Position numbers and translations under genes: made by a program
Shown: piece by piece, positions 45,552-53,353 of the stretch
How the letters are laid out: each line of letters opens with the position of its first letter
Numbering within the stretch: the stretch's first letter is position 1
The notes under the pieces: model-generated
Database searches by the model: none
What the model was told of the DNA's origin: nothing
The model's input: only the letters and a program-made list of their open reading frames with translations
Assembly: GCF_000585255.1 (NCBI RefSeq)
Contig: NZ_JANL01000039.1
Location: 1 to 61,148, forward strand
DNA length: 61,148 nucleotides
Reading direction: 5' to 3'
Origin: Alkalibacterium sp. AK22
Lineage (GTDB): Bacteria; Bacillota; Bacilli; Lactobacillales; Carnobacteriaceae_A

Positions 45552-45640
45552 TGTAACAAAACGCAGAAAAAAACGGTTGTTATACAACGCCTCTCCCCTT
45601 TAAATGTATCAAATCTCATGATTGGTGTAAAACAAAACGC
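45552..45640 (-). promoter_or_regulatory. Upstream region of opuA with direct repeats and a palindrome
   Basis: GTAACAAAACGC (45553-45564) and TGTAAAACAAAACGC (45626-45640) are near-identical direct repeats about 75 bp apart. Between them lies the small palindrome GTTGT-TAT-ACAAC (about 45576-45588), overlapping a minus-strand TATAAC box. I see no clear -35. Confidence 0.4.
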
Positions 45641-45741
45641 CTTTACAGCGGGCTTTTAAAGGGTATGTTATCGGTTACGAAAGCCATAGATACAACTTTC
45701 TAAGAAAAGGATTAGAATTTCAAGAATGTGACAAAAGTGTA

Positions 45742-46587
45742 TCAATTAGGATTAAGAGAGCTAGCGTCACTGGTTTTTACGACGGGAACAGAAAGCTTGT
45801 ACACATACTGGTTGTAAGCTTTAAATGAAAGTTCATCCAGGACCAGTTCTTCAAAGATATACTCCCCCAACTGAAGCTCATTTGATCGGGCGTGCTGAAT
45901 CAGCACTTGGTAGCCTTCTATCAACTTGTCGTCGTCCCCCTGAAAATACCCGGTCAAATAATCACCGCCCGGGATAGAAAGGTTACTATCTGTTTTCCTG
46001 GAAACTTCTGTATAAATATAGCCCGGGTAGGCAGGGGAAGGGTCAAGGACGTTTGTGGTCTCAACCATCAGACTTTCCAGCCAAGATGAGCAGCGGAATT
46101 TTTGCTCGAGGTGGGTGTAGTGCTGCTGAAAAGCCTGATAATAACTACGAGGCTCCCGGACATTCTCTACTGCAGTGCGGTAAAGGTGACGCGGACCAAG
46201 TGTTTCAACTGTCAGGCCGGAATGATCAGCTGACATGGCCGTAGCCGTTGCTTTCTTCTTTTCTTCCATGACGTCCAGAAGCTGATTCAGACGGGCAATT
46301 TTTTCCTTAAGCTTTTGAGATTCCGTATCGAGCAGATGTATAAAACGCTCAGGTGAACGGTCATCGAGGTATTGCTTGATCTGCTTTAGAGGCATGCCGA
46401 TTTCTTTTAGTGAAGAAATCACAGAAAAGGTGTCGACCTGATTGAGGGAGTAGTAGCGGTAGCCATTGTCCTCGACTTTAGCGGGTTTAAAGAGATTGTT
46501 GTCGTCATAAAAAAATAGGGTATGCTTGGAAACCCCTGTCAGTTGGGCGAATTGACCCGTACTGACAAATACAGATTTTTGAACCAT
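45742..46587 (-). CDS. MerR family regulator with GyrI-like ligand domain
   Basis: A 281-aa regulator of the BmrR/BltR kind. The DNA-binding domain is residues 1-75 (TGQFAQLTGVSKHTLFFYDDNNLF ... NGYRYYSLNQVDTF), a coiled coil follows at about 85-120, and the C-terminal 150 residues form the effector-binding domain that in BmrR binds lipophilic cations. GGAGG lies 8 nt upstream of the ATG. The gene faces away from its probable target at 46670, with the operator between them. Confidence 0.9.
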   Translation of the reverse strand: MVQKSVFVSTGQFAQLTGVSKHTLFFYDDNNLFKPAKVEDNGYRYYSLNQVDTFSVISSLKEIGMPLKQIKQYLDDRSPERFIHLLDTESQKLKEKIARLNQLLDVMEEKKKATATAMSADHSGLTVETLGPRHLYRTAVENVREPRSYYQAFQQHYTHLEQKFRCSSWLESLMVETTNVLDPSPAYPGYIYTEVSRKTDSNLSIPGGDYLTGYFQGDDDKLIEGYQVLIQHARSNELQLGEYIFEELVLDELSFKAYNQYVYKLSVPVVKTSDASSLNPN

Positions 46588-46600
46588 TAAGCTTTCCTCC

Positions 46601-46633
46601 TTGACTATAGAGTTACTCTATACTTTAGTATAG
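46601..46633 (+). promoter_or_regulatory. MerR-type promoter with 19-bp spacer
   Basis: TTGACT (46601-46606), a 19-bp spacer, and TAGTAT (46626-46631). The spacer contains the perfect palindrome TATAGAG-TTA-CTCTATA. A second palindrome, CTATAC-TTTA-GTATAG, covers the -10. Over-long spacers with a central palindrome are the hallmark of promoters activated by MerR proteins. Confidence 0.85.
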
Positions 46634-46669
46634 ACAATGAAGCGAATAAAGAAAAGGAGAAGGATTTAG

Positions 46670-47080
46670 ATGAACAGAGAGACAAAGAAGACTGCCGTAA
46701 CAGGGTTGGCCCTGTTTTTGTCAGGCGTCGTTTCTCTATTTTTAAGTATAAATGATGATGGGATATTTGCCTATATTCTCTTGGCCTATGGTGCCTGGGA
46801 AATAGGAGAAGCTGTCTCTAACTACTGGTTTGATGATCAGGAGGAAGAAGAACGGACAGTGGAAGAAATGAAGAACGGCTTCAAGGCAGATGTGGCAAAG
46901 ATTACTTTGCCGACCGTGCTCAGTATGATTGTTGAGATTCTCATGATTGGCAATGGTTTTCGTCTGTTTACCTTCGTTGCTTATATACTGACTTTGATTA
47001 TATACTTGCTCTTTATTGCTGTGTTTACGTTCTTTGAGTGGAAAGAGCAGGAAGAAGAATGGTCTGTATCCAGAGAATAA
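46670..47080 (+). CDS. Small membrane protein, probable MerR target
   Basis: A 136-aa protein with four hydrophobic segments (near 8-27, 30-48, 78-95 and 98-125) separated by a strongly acidic loop (DDQEEEERTVEEMK) and ending in an acidic tail. I recognise no family. It stands alone behind the MerR-type promoter and is therefore the likely regulated gene, perhaps for resistance to a membrane-active compound. AAAAGGAG is upstream. Confidence 0.7.
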   Translation: MNRETKKTAVTGLALFLSGVVSLFLSINDDGIFAYILLAYGAWEIGEAVSNYWFDDQEEEERTVEEMKNGFKADVAKITLPTVLSMIVEILMIGNGFRLFTFVAYILTLIIYLLFIAVFTFFEWKEQEEEWSVSRE

Positions 47081-47157
47081 ACAGATCCGTCACCCATGCC
47101 CTAGCTTGCTGACTTTAAAAAGTAATAAAAGCTACAACAGAATTCAGACCGCACACA

Positions 47158-47191
47158 AGAGTGTCTCCTTATTCGGGGACACTCTTTTTTT
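47158..47191 (+). terminator. Terminator after the small membrane protein gene
   Basis: AGAGTGTCTCC pairs with GGACACTCT, and seven T follow. Confidence 0.88.
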
Positions 47192-47276
47192 GAGGGGGTT
47201 ACACATTTGGAAGAGCGCTCGTTATTAGGGGTGTAAGCAGTGATCACCTTACACATAACAAAAAGGAGGAAACAAG

Positions 47277-47480
47277 ATGAAAAAAGAATGGTCAGGAAGT
47301 AAAGTGGATGTTTTACTGGAAGATCTGGAAGGCGAGAAGTTGGTCCGACGAAGTTTCAGGGGAGCGCACGAGTCGTTGACTGATGTCCAGGTTACAGAAT
47401 TTACTCAGGCACTGGAGTCTGTATCAGACTTTCCTGTATCGCATGCCCTTGTGATCGATGAATACCGATATACCTACTAA
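47277..47480 (+). CDS. DUF1659-like small protein
   Basis: A 67-aa acidic protein that resembles the DUF1659 family in size, in the central LTDVQVTEFTQALESVSDFP helix and in being paired with a DUF2922 gene. The function of the family is not established. GGAGG lies just before the ATG. An imperfect GTGTAAG/CTTACAC hairpin (47230-47254) precedes it. Confidence 0.65.
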   Translation: MKKEWSGSKVDVLLEDLEGEKLVRRSFRGAHESLTDVQVTEFTQALESVSDFPVSHALVIDEYRYTY

Positions 47481-47502
47481 AAACTAACCTGGAGGAATCA
47501 AT

Positions 47503-47727
47503 ATGAGCAAAAAACTAGAAATGCAGTTCATTACGGAAGAAGGAAAAAACAGAGTCATTGCTGTAGATCAGCCGAAAGAAAATCTAACCGCCTCAACTGT
47601 TCAGACGGCAATGGAAACAATCATTGCCCAGGACATGTTTACAATGGATGGGTATAAAGTGTTTAGCAGCATTAAAGGTGCCCGTTATGTGACGCGTACC
47701 GTCGAAGATATACTGGAAGCAGAATAA
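47503..47727 (+). CDS. DUF2922-like small protein
   Basis: A 74-aa protein with the DUF2922 pattern: beta strand LEMQFITEEGKNRVIAVDQPK, then VQTAMETIIAQDMF, then a C-terminal strand with ARYVTRTVEDIL. DUF1659 and DUF2922 genes occur side by side in many Bacilli, as here (22-bp gap). Function unknown. Confidence 0.75.
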   Translation: MSKKLEMQFITEEGKNRVIAVDQPKENLTASTVQTAMETIIAQDMFTMDGYKVFSSIKGARYVTRTVEDILEAE

Positions 47728-47732
47728 TGTGC

Positions 47733-47774
47733 AAAAGACCAGCCGGGCGATGGGCCCTAGCTGGTCTTTTTTTT
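47733..47774 (+). terminator. Terminator after the DUF1659/DUF2922 pair
   Basis: AAAGACCAGC pairs with GCTGGTCTTT, with inner GGGC/GCCC, and a T-run follows. Confidence 0.9.
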
Positions 47775-47811
47775 GATCCGAAAAAAACAGAAGACTAGCT
47801 GCTTAGGGTAC

Positions 47812-47840
47812 TTTCATACTGTAAGTGTGTTTGGTATACT
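47812..47840 (+). promoter_or_regulatory. Probable promoter of yidD
   Basis: TTTCAT (47812-47817), 17 bp, TATACT (47835-47840). Confidence 0.45.
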
Positions 47841-47888
47841 GACAGCGTAGAAAATCAGTTATTAATGATTGAAGGAGCATGCAGACCC

Positions 47889-48194
47889 ATGAAAAAAATA
47901 CTGTTAAGTACAGTGAAGGGATACCAGAAGGTTATTTCTCCTTTGTTTCCGCCAACTTGCCGTTACTATCCAACCTGTTCACACTATACAGTTGAAGCGC
48001 TGGAAAAGCACGGGGCGGTCAAAGGCTCGCTTATGGGTGCTTCCAGAATCCTGCGCTGCAATCCGCTAGTCAAAGGCGGAGTCGACAAGGTGCCTGACCA
48101 TTTCACATTAAAAAGAAATTCGGACAGTGAAGAGGAAACCTACCTCGGTTCTGGTATTACAATCAGACACAAGAATCAGAAAAACGACCAGTAG
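47889..48194 (+). CDS. yidD: Membrane protein insertion efficiency factor YidD
   Basis: A 101-aa protein with the YidD core: [37 protein letters not shown] and the later [15 protein letters not shown], including the conserved cysteines. It is peripheral to the membrane and assists YidC-dependent insertion. The C-terminal tail of about 30 residues is longer and more charged than usual. ATG 47889 follows GAAGGAG; the earlier ATG at 47865 precedes the site. Confidence 0.92.
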   Translation: MKKILLSTVKGYQKVISPLFPPTCRYYPTCSHYTVEALEKHGAVKGSLMGASRILRCNPLVKGGVDKVPDHFTLKRNSDSEEETYLGSGITIRHKNQKNDQ

Positions 48195-48212
48195 AAAGGC
48201 AGGATGCAGTGC

Positions 48213-48530
48213 ATGCAGATTGAACTGAATGAAGAGGCGTTTAAAGAGTCGCTTCAGGTTGCTCCGGTTGTTCTGCTTTACTTTACAAGTGATTTTTGCG
48301 GACCCTGTCGGATGATGAGTGGTTTGCTGGAGGAAATCAGTGAGACTTCCGGTGAAAAGCTGGCTTTAGCGACTATCAGAGGAATCGATCAGCCTTCCTG
48401 GATGACGGCATTCAACATCCAGTCTACGCCGACTGTCTTGCTATTTGCCAAGGGCCAGTTTGTGAGCAGGATGACTGGTGCGCGACCTCGGTCTGTTGTC
48501 CAGCGGTGGATTGAGACATATACGGTCTAA
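48213..48530 (+). CDS. Thioredoxin-like protein
   Basis: A 105-aa thioredoxin fold protein with the classic active site CGPC (in TSDFCGPCRMM, near 29-32) and the cis-proline loop IQSTPTVLLF. The Trp usually before CGPC is replaced by Phe, so the redox partner may differ from standard TrxA. It lies 18 bp after yidD and is probably cotranscribed. ATG 48213 is preferred over 48204 because AGGA lies 8 nt before it. Confidence 0.85.
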   Translation: MQIELNEEAFKESLQVAPVVLLYFTSDFCGPCRMMSGLLEEISETSGEKLALATIRGIDQPSWMTAFNIQSTPTVLLFAKGQFVSRMTGARPRSVVQRWIETYTV

Positions 48531-48743
48531 TGTAAAGAGGTTCTCAAGAGGGCAGTTCAGGATAAGGGAAAAGCCTGTCAGCTTTTTAAACTGAGAAGCG
48601 TGCAAGCCAGTCAGAGGAAGAGCCGGTAGATAAAGGCAACTTTTTGTGTCATTCTGCTTCTTTCTATAGTATAGTGAAGAAGAATAGAGCGCTGTCATTT
48701 TTTGAGAGACAGGCGCAACCATACATTAAGGAGCGGGATAGAA

Positions 48744-49334
48744 ATGAAGTGGCTGTCAAACATACTGATCATAGCGGGCCTTCTCATGGTCGCCTGGTTT
48801 GGTTATTCTCTTTATGAACAGGAGCAGATGCATTCAGTGACTCTGGCTCAGGCCGAGGAGGCTGTACAGACCATCCGTGAATCAACTGAAGAGCAAGCAG
48901 AAATTGACCGGCAGCAGCTGATCGACCAGTTTGAGGCAGAACAGCATGAAGCGGTAGGGATTCTTCGCGTACCCAGGATCGACCGGAGCATTGGGATTGT
49001 AGAGGGAACGGACCCAGATGCGCTGGACTTGGGAGTTGGACACATGTCTAGTACTGCATTCCCGGGACAGGGGGAACAAATCGTTTTGTCAGGACACCGA
49101 GATACCGTTTTTCGTAATTTTGCAGAACTCGAGATTGGAGACGAATTCATTGTAGAGATGCCCTATGGAACCTTTACTTATGAAATTAGAGAAACAGAAA
49201 TCGTCGATGCTGATGATACATCAGTTGTACGGCAAATGGGTGAAGAAGTATTGGTTGTTTCAACGTGTTACCCTTTTAATTATGTAGGAAGTGCTCCAGA
49301 GCGGTTCGTCTTTTATGCTTATCCAGTAGACTGA
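48744..49334 (+). CDS. Class D sortase
   Basis: A 196-aa transpeptidase. One membrane segment (about 5-24) and an acidic linker precede the sortase domain, which has the catalytic His in LSGHRDTVF (near 118), the Cys in VVSTCYPF (near 174) and the Arg in APERFVFYA (near 187). Class D enzymes anchor LPxTG-like proteins to the wall. No sortase substrate is encoded nearby, so it probably acts on proteins encoded elsewhere. AAGGAG is 10 nt upstream of the ATG. Confidence 0.9.
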   Translation: MKWLSNILIIAGLLMVAWFGYSLYEQEQMHSVTLAQAEEAVQTIRESTEEQAEIDRQQLIDQFEAEQHEAVGILRVPRIDRSIGIVEGTDPDALDLGVGHMSSTAFPGQGEQIVLSGHRDTVFRNFAELEIGDEFIVEMPYGTFTYEIRETEIVDADDTSVVRQMGEEVLVVSTCYPFNYVGSAPERFVFYAYPVD

Positions 49335-49367
49335 TCGAAGTCAGCTGAAACGAGTGAGATAGAATAT

Positions 49368-49404
49368 AAGTGCTCAACCTTACCCTAGGTTGGGCGCTTT
49401 TTTT
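49368..49404 (+). terminator. Terminator after the sortase gene
   Basis: AAGTGCTCAACCT pairs with AGGTTGGGCGCTT (wobbles included), and seven T follow. Confidence 0.85.
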
Positions 49405-49438
49405 GTGTGGAAGAGAATGGCTGATCAAACCAGAAGCG

Positions 49439-49467
49439 TTGATTTAATGAGCGGCCGCGCTTATACT
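49439..49467 (+). promoter_or_regulatory. Promoter of rocB
   Basis: TTGATT (49439-49444), 17 bp, TATACT (49462-49467). Confidence 0.65.
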
Positions 49468-49504
49468 GTATCAATAGTAAATGATTTATTGGAGGATTTG
49501 AAAC

Positions 49505-51160
49505 ATGACAGATAGAGCATCCCGTATCGAAGAGCTAACTATTGAACTGACCCGGCAGAGAAGTGTAACCGAGACGAATGAAGAACAGCTGATTACTGAG
49601 AAAGTCCACCACTTCTTCAGTCAGATGGATTATTTTAAAGACCATCCGGAAGATCTTTTTTTTGTACCGGTACCCAATGACTCTTGGGGAAGAAAAAGTG
49701 TTATGGCACTGCTTAGAGGAAAAAAGGATCCGGATAACAACAATACGGTCGTGCTGATCGGGCATACAGACACTGTGGGGATATCTGATTATGGCGATTT
49801 AAAAAATTATGCCCACTTGCCCTATGAACTGACTGAAAAACTGAAGGAACGCAAGGATGCCTTGCCAGCTGAGGCAAGAGCTGACCTTGAGTCTGGCAAC
49901 TACCTCTTTGGCCGAGGGATCTTTGACATGAAAGCCGGAGATGCTATTATTATGGCTTTAATGGAAGAGTATGAACAAAAACTGGATGATTTTTCAGGGA
50001 ACATCCTTTTTGCAGCGGTCTGTGACGAGGAGGCTAATTCTGCAGGGATGCGCTCCTGTGTGCCTGAGATGGTCCGGTTGAGAGAAGAGCATAACTTGAA
50101 TCTGACAGCGGTGATTAATACAGACTATATGACAGCTGAATATCAGGGGGACGAAAACAAATATGTCTACGTGGGGACCGTAGGAAAGCTGATGCCGTCC
50201 TTTTACGTTGTAGGCAAGGAGACACATGTCGGGGAAGCTTTCAAGGGACTGGATCCCAATCAGATCGTTTCAGAACTCACCCGCAGGATCAATTTAAATA
50301 CAGAATTCTGCGATACGGTCGAAGGAGAAAGCACTCTGCCGCCGATGAGCTTGAAGCAGCAGGATCTAAAAACAGAATACTCCGTTCAGACTGCCAAAGC
50401 GGCGCATGCTTTTTATAACTATGCAACGCATAGCCAGACACCTGATATGGTTATGGACAAAATGAAAGCGGTGGGTCGTGAGGCGTTTGATGCCGTCGTT
50501 ACGGATTTGAACGACCAGTACAAGAAGTACTGTACCTTGACTGGAAGGGCCTTCGAGCCCTATCCGTACAAGGCAAAGGTGCTGAGTTATGGTGAACTGA
50601 AAGCCCAGGTCATTCGTGAGCGCGGCACGGAAGTGGAAGCTAAAATTGAGCGGGCCAAGCGTAAATGGCTCTATGATGATACGATTGATGAACGCGATTA
50701 TGCACTCAAGGAAGTAGCGCTGCTTCAAAGCATGCGGACCAACCAGGAACCGGTGGTTGTCGTGTATTTCACTCCTCCTTACTATCCGCATATCTACGTT
50801 AAAGATGAAACAGACAGGGAGAAGAAACTGCTAGAGGCAGTGGCACAAGCCGTGGATACGACCGATTCGGCTTATAAACTGGTCTACAAGAAGTTTTTCC
50901 CTTACATTTCGGATTTGAGTTATACTTCTGCACCGAGAAACGGCAAGGCGATTGGTGCCCTAAAAGAGAATATGCCCGGTTTTGGTACCAAGTACAACAT
51001 CCCGCTGGATGATATGCAGGATCTGAGCTTACCGGTGGTTGACATCGGACCGTTCGGCAAAGATTCACATCAGTTTACAGAGCGGCTGGAAAAAACGTAC
51101 AGCTTCGAAGTGGCACCTGAACTCGTAGACAAAACTATTGCGGGACTGCTGAAAAAGTAA
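49505..51160 (+). CDS. rocB: RocB-like M20 family peptidase
   Basis: A 551-aa M20-like hydrolase matching RocB of B. subtilis in length and motifs: VLIGHTDTVG (near 87), GRGIFDMKAGDA (bridging Asp), and AAVCDEEANSAGM with the catalytic Glu. RocB belongs to the arginine/ornithine catabolic regulon, but its reaction is not firmly known. No other roc gene lies in the window, so the pathway link is by name only. GGAGG lies about 9 nt before the ATG. Confidence 0.85.
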   Translation: MTDRASRIEELTIELTRQRSVTETNEEQLITEKVHHFFSQMDYFKDHPEDLFFVPVPNDSWGRKSVMALLRGKKDPDNNNTVVLIGHTDTVGISDYGDLKNYAHLPYELTEKLKERKDALPAEARADLESGNYLFGRGIFDMKAGDAIIMALMEEYEQKLDDFSGNILFAAVCDEEANSAGMRSCVPEMVRLREEHNLNLTAVINTDYMTAEYQGDENKYVYVGTVGKLMPSFYVVGKETHVGEAFKGLDPNQIVSELTRRINLNTEFCDTVEGESTLPPMSLKQQDLKTEYSVQTAKAAHAFYNYATHSQTPDMVMDKMKAVGREAFDAVVTDLNDQYKKYCTLTGRAFEPYPYKAKVLSYGELKAQVIRERGTEVEAKIERAKRKWLYDDTIDERDYALKEVALLQSMRTNQEPVVVVYFTPPYYPHIYVKDETDREKKLLEAVAQAVDTTDSAYKLVYKKFFPYISDLSYTSAPRNGKAIGALKENMPGFGTKYNIPLDDMQDLSLPVVDIGPFGKDSHQFTERLEKTYSFEVAPELVDKTIAGLLKK

Positions 51161-51175
51161 GAGAGACAGACAGTA

Positions 51176-51205
51176 AAAAGCCGGGCCTTGGTCCGGCTTT
51201 TTATT
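51176..51205 (+). terminator. Terminator after rocB
   Basis: AAAAAGCCGG pairs with CCGGCTTTTT around an 8-nt loop. Confidence 0.9.
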
Positions 51206-51211
51206 GTCTCT

Positions 51212-51231
51212 AAAACTTTAACAAAAGTTTT
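51212..51231. promoter_or_regulatory. Inverted repeat upstream of the two-component system
   Basis: AAAACTTT-AACA-AAAGTTTT is a perfect palindrome about 60 bp before the response regulator gene, near a TGATAAAAT -10-like box. It may be an autoregulatory site. Confidence 0.45.
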
Positions 51232-51290
51232 CTCTTCCCTGGGGAATAAAATGATAAAATGAAGACACAGAAAGCGAGAGGGTGAAATCC

Positions 51291-51974
51291 ATGCGAATTT
51301 TAGTGGCTGATGATGACAAGGAAATTTGTGATCTGCTGGAAATTTATATTAAGAATGAAGGCTTTGAGGTCGAAAAAGCTTATGACGGTCAGGAGGTCCT
51401 GAATAAGGTGAAGCATCTGGATGTCGACTGCCTAATACTGGATGTCATGATGCCGAAAAAGAGTGGGCTGGAAGTGGTTAATGAAATTAGGAAAGATTCC
51501 TCTCTCCCCATACTGATGCTGAGTGCTAAAACGGCTGATGTTGATAAGATTAGAGGACTTACCCGAGGAGCGGATGATTACGTCGTCAAACCCTTCAACC
51601 CCCTCGAAGTACTGGCTCGAGTGAAGTCGCTTATGCGCCGGAGCGGCTATAAAAGTGGGACAGTCGATGCAAACGAGCTGACAATCGGTCCACTAATCAT
51701 CCGCAAAGAGCAGCATCAGGTTGAAACGCTCGAGGGTGTGGACATTCAGCTGACTGCTCTGGAATTCGGGATTTTACACTTACTGGCTACTCATCCCAAC
51801 CGGGTATTCAGTGCGGATGAAATTTTTGAAAAAGTATGGAGGCAGGAGAGTCTGGTGCCCGCCAAAACGGTAATGGTCCACGTAAGCCACCTCAGGGACA
51901 AAATCGAAAAGGCCACCGGAGGAGAAAATGTGGTGAAAACAGTCTGGGGTGTCGGCTATAAAATCGAGAACTAA
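51291..51974 (+). CDS. VanR-like response regulator (OmpR family)
   Basis: A 227-aa regulator. The receiver domain has the acidic pocket ADDDKE, the phosphoacceptor Asp in LILDVMMP (near 51) and the Lys in VVKPFNP (near 102). The winged-helix output domain follows (about 130-227, ending VWGVGYKIEN). The sequence type is close to VanR/DdcR-like regulators of cell-wall genes. AGAGGG lies 8 nt before ATG 51291; the upstream GTG at 51282 overlaps it. Confidence 0.92.
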   Translation: MRILVADDDKEICDLLEIYIKNEGFEVEKAYDGQEVLNKVKHLDVDCLILDVMMPKKSGLEVVNEIRKDSSLPILMLSAKTADVDKIRGLTRGADDYVVKPFNPLEVLARVKSLMRRSGYKSGTVDANELTIGPLIIRKEQHQVETLEGVDIQLTALEFGILHLLATHPNRVFSADEIFEKVWRQESLVPAKTVMVHVSHLRDKIEKATGGENVVKTVWGVGYKIEN

Positions 51975-52020
51975 GGAGCAGACAAAAAGTGCGGCTTACT
52001 GGAGGAAGGGAGAGAATCAT

Positions 52021-53136
52021 GTGCAGCTGACTTTTAAAGAAAGACTCCGGCTGGCTTTTGAAGCGGTGGTAACTGCGGGCATTATTTTCCTTTGCTATTT
52101 TGCTGTTTTTGAAATTTTTCGCTGGCTGGTCACCTCTTTTCCTGAGGTGTTTGGTGAATTCTGGATTTTTGGCAATGTGTTCGAGGACATCCGCAGTCAG
52201 GAATTGTGGGGTCTGACTCCTCTGGTCTTTATTTTTCTTATTCTGGTGGCGGGGGTCGCCATTTATTGGCGACTGAAAAGACGCTATCACCAGTATGAAC
52301 TGCAGCATATCATCAGAGAGCTGCATTACATTGCCCAAGGTCACTATACCCACCGGATCAGAGGGAAATATAGCGGAGATATCGGCAAAGTCGTCGACAG
52401 TATACACATTCTTGTTGACTCAACAGTGGAAGCAATGGAAGAAGAGCGGCGTATCGAACAGAGTAAGGATGAGCTGATTACCAATGTCAGCCATGATATC
52501 AGAACGCCACTGACTTCAATCATTGGTTATCTGGGACTGATTGAAGAGCGCCGTTTTTCTTCAAATAATGAAGCCGCAGACTATGTGCATACAGCATATA
52601 AAAAAGCGAGACAAATGAAACTTCTCGTTGATGATTTATTTGAATACACTACAGTAAGGCAGACGACGACACCTTTAAATTATATAACTTTTGACATGGT
52701 ACAGTTGATTGAGCAAATGGCCATCGACTTCGAGCTGGAAGCCACAAGCAAGGGAAGGGAAATCAGGACTTCTACTCCCGATTCGGCTGTTATGCTCAAG
52801 GGTGATACAGAGAAAATTGTCCGTGTTTTCCACAACCTGCTCTCCAATGCGCTTAAATACGGTAAGGGTGGGACATTGATTTTGATTGAGGTGGAAAAAA
52901 CGGCTGACCAAGTGGTGGTATCGGTAAGAAACAATGGAGAAACACTGCCAAAAGAAGCTATAAGCCATTTGTTCGAGCGTTTCTACAGAGCAGAAGCCTC
53001 AAGGTCTCAAGACACGGCAGGAACCGGCTTAGGACTGGCCATTGCTCAAGGCATCGTGGAGCTGCACGGTGGAGAAATATCGGCTCAAGTGGAGGATAAC
53101 TGGACTGTTTTTAGAGTCGTGCTGCCATTGACATGA
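52021..53136 (+). CDS. VanS-like sensor histidine kinase
   Basis: A 371-aa membrane kinase. Two membrane segments (about 15-38 and 60-85) enclose a short outer loop. HAMP-like sequence is next, then the phosphoacceptor His in NVSHDIRTPLTSIIGYL (near 160), the N-box NLLSNALKYG and the G-box GTGLGLAIAQGI. The GTG start at 52021 has AGGGAG 8 nt upstream. It pairs with the regulator 46 bp before it. A D-Ala-D-Ala carboxypeptidase gene follows, a possible target. Confidence 0.92.
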   Translation: MQLTFKERLRLAFEAVVTAGIIFLCYFAVFEIFRWLVTSFPEVFGEFWIFGNVFEDIRSQELWGLTPLVFIFLILVAGVAIYWRLKRRYHQYELQHIIRELHYIAQGHYTHRIRGKYSGDIGKVVDSIHILVDSTVEAMEEERRIEQSKDELITNVSHDIRTPLTSIIGYLGLIEERRFSSNNEAADYVHTAYKKARQMKLLVDDLFEYTTVRQTTTPLNYITFDMVQLIEQMAIDFELEATSKGREIRTSTPDSAVMLKGDTEKIVRVFHNLLSNALKYGKGGTLILIEVEKTADQVVVSVRNNGETLPKEAISHLFERFYRAEASRSQDTAGTGLGLAIAQGIVELHGGEISAQVEDNWTVFRVVLPLT

Positions 53137-53147
53137 ATAGATCCAGA

Positions 53148-53195
53148 GAAATAATCTCTGCCGGAAACCGAAGGTGTCTGGGCAGAGATTATTTC
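53148..53195. terminator. Hairpin between the kinase gene and dacA
   Basis: GAAATAATCTCTGCC (53148-53162) pairs perfectly with GGCAGAGATTATTTC (53181-53195). There is no strong T-tract, so termination may be partial. Confidence 0.6.
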
Positions 53196-53353
53196 AATTG
53201 GATGACTAAATTATGAACGATTCTTTCAGGTGGTTGTGTTTTCTATAGTGAAAGAGTACCATGATACATGTTGGCTTAAGCTGCCATCGTACGGCAATTC
53301 GCGTAACATACGCACACTAAATACATTATATGAAAGAATTAGGAGTAACTATT

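Noticed and set aside
49451-49458. GCGGCCGC palindrome in the rocB promoter spacer
   Set aside because: Eight bases, no second site, and no adjacent regulator; probably chance.
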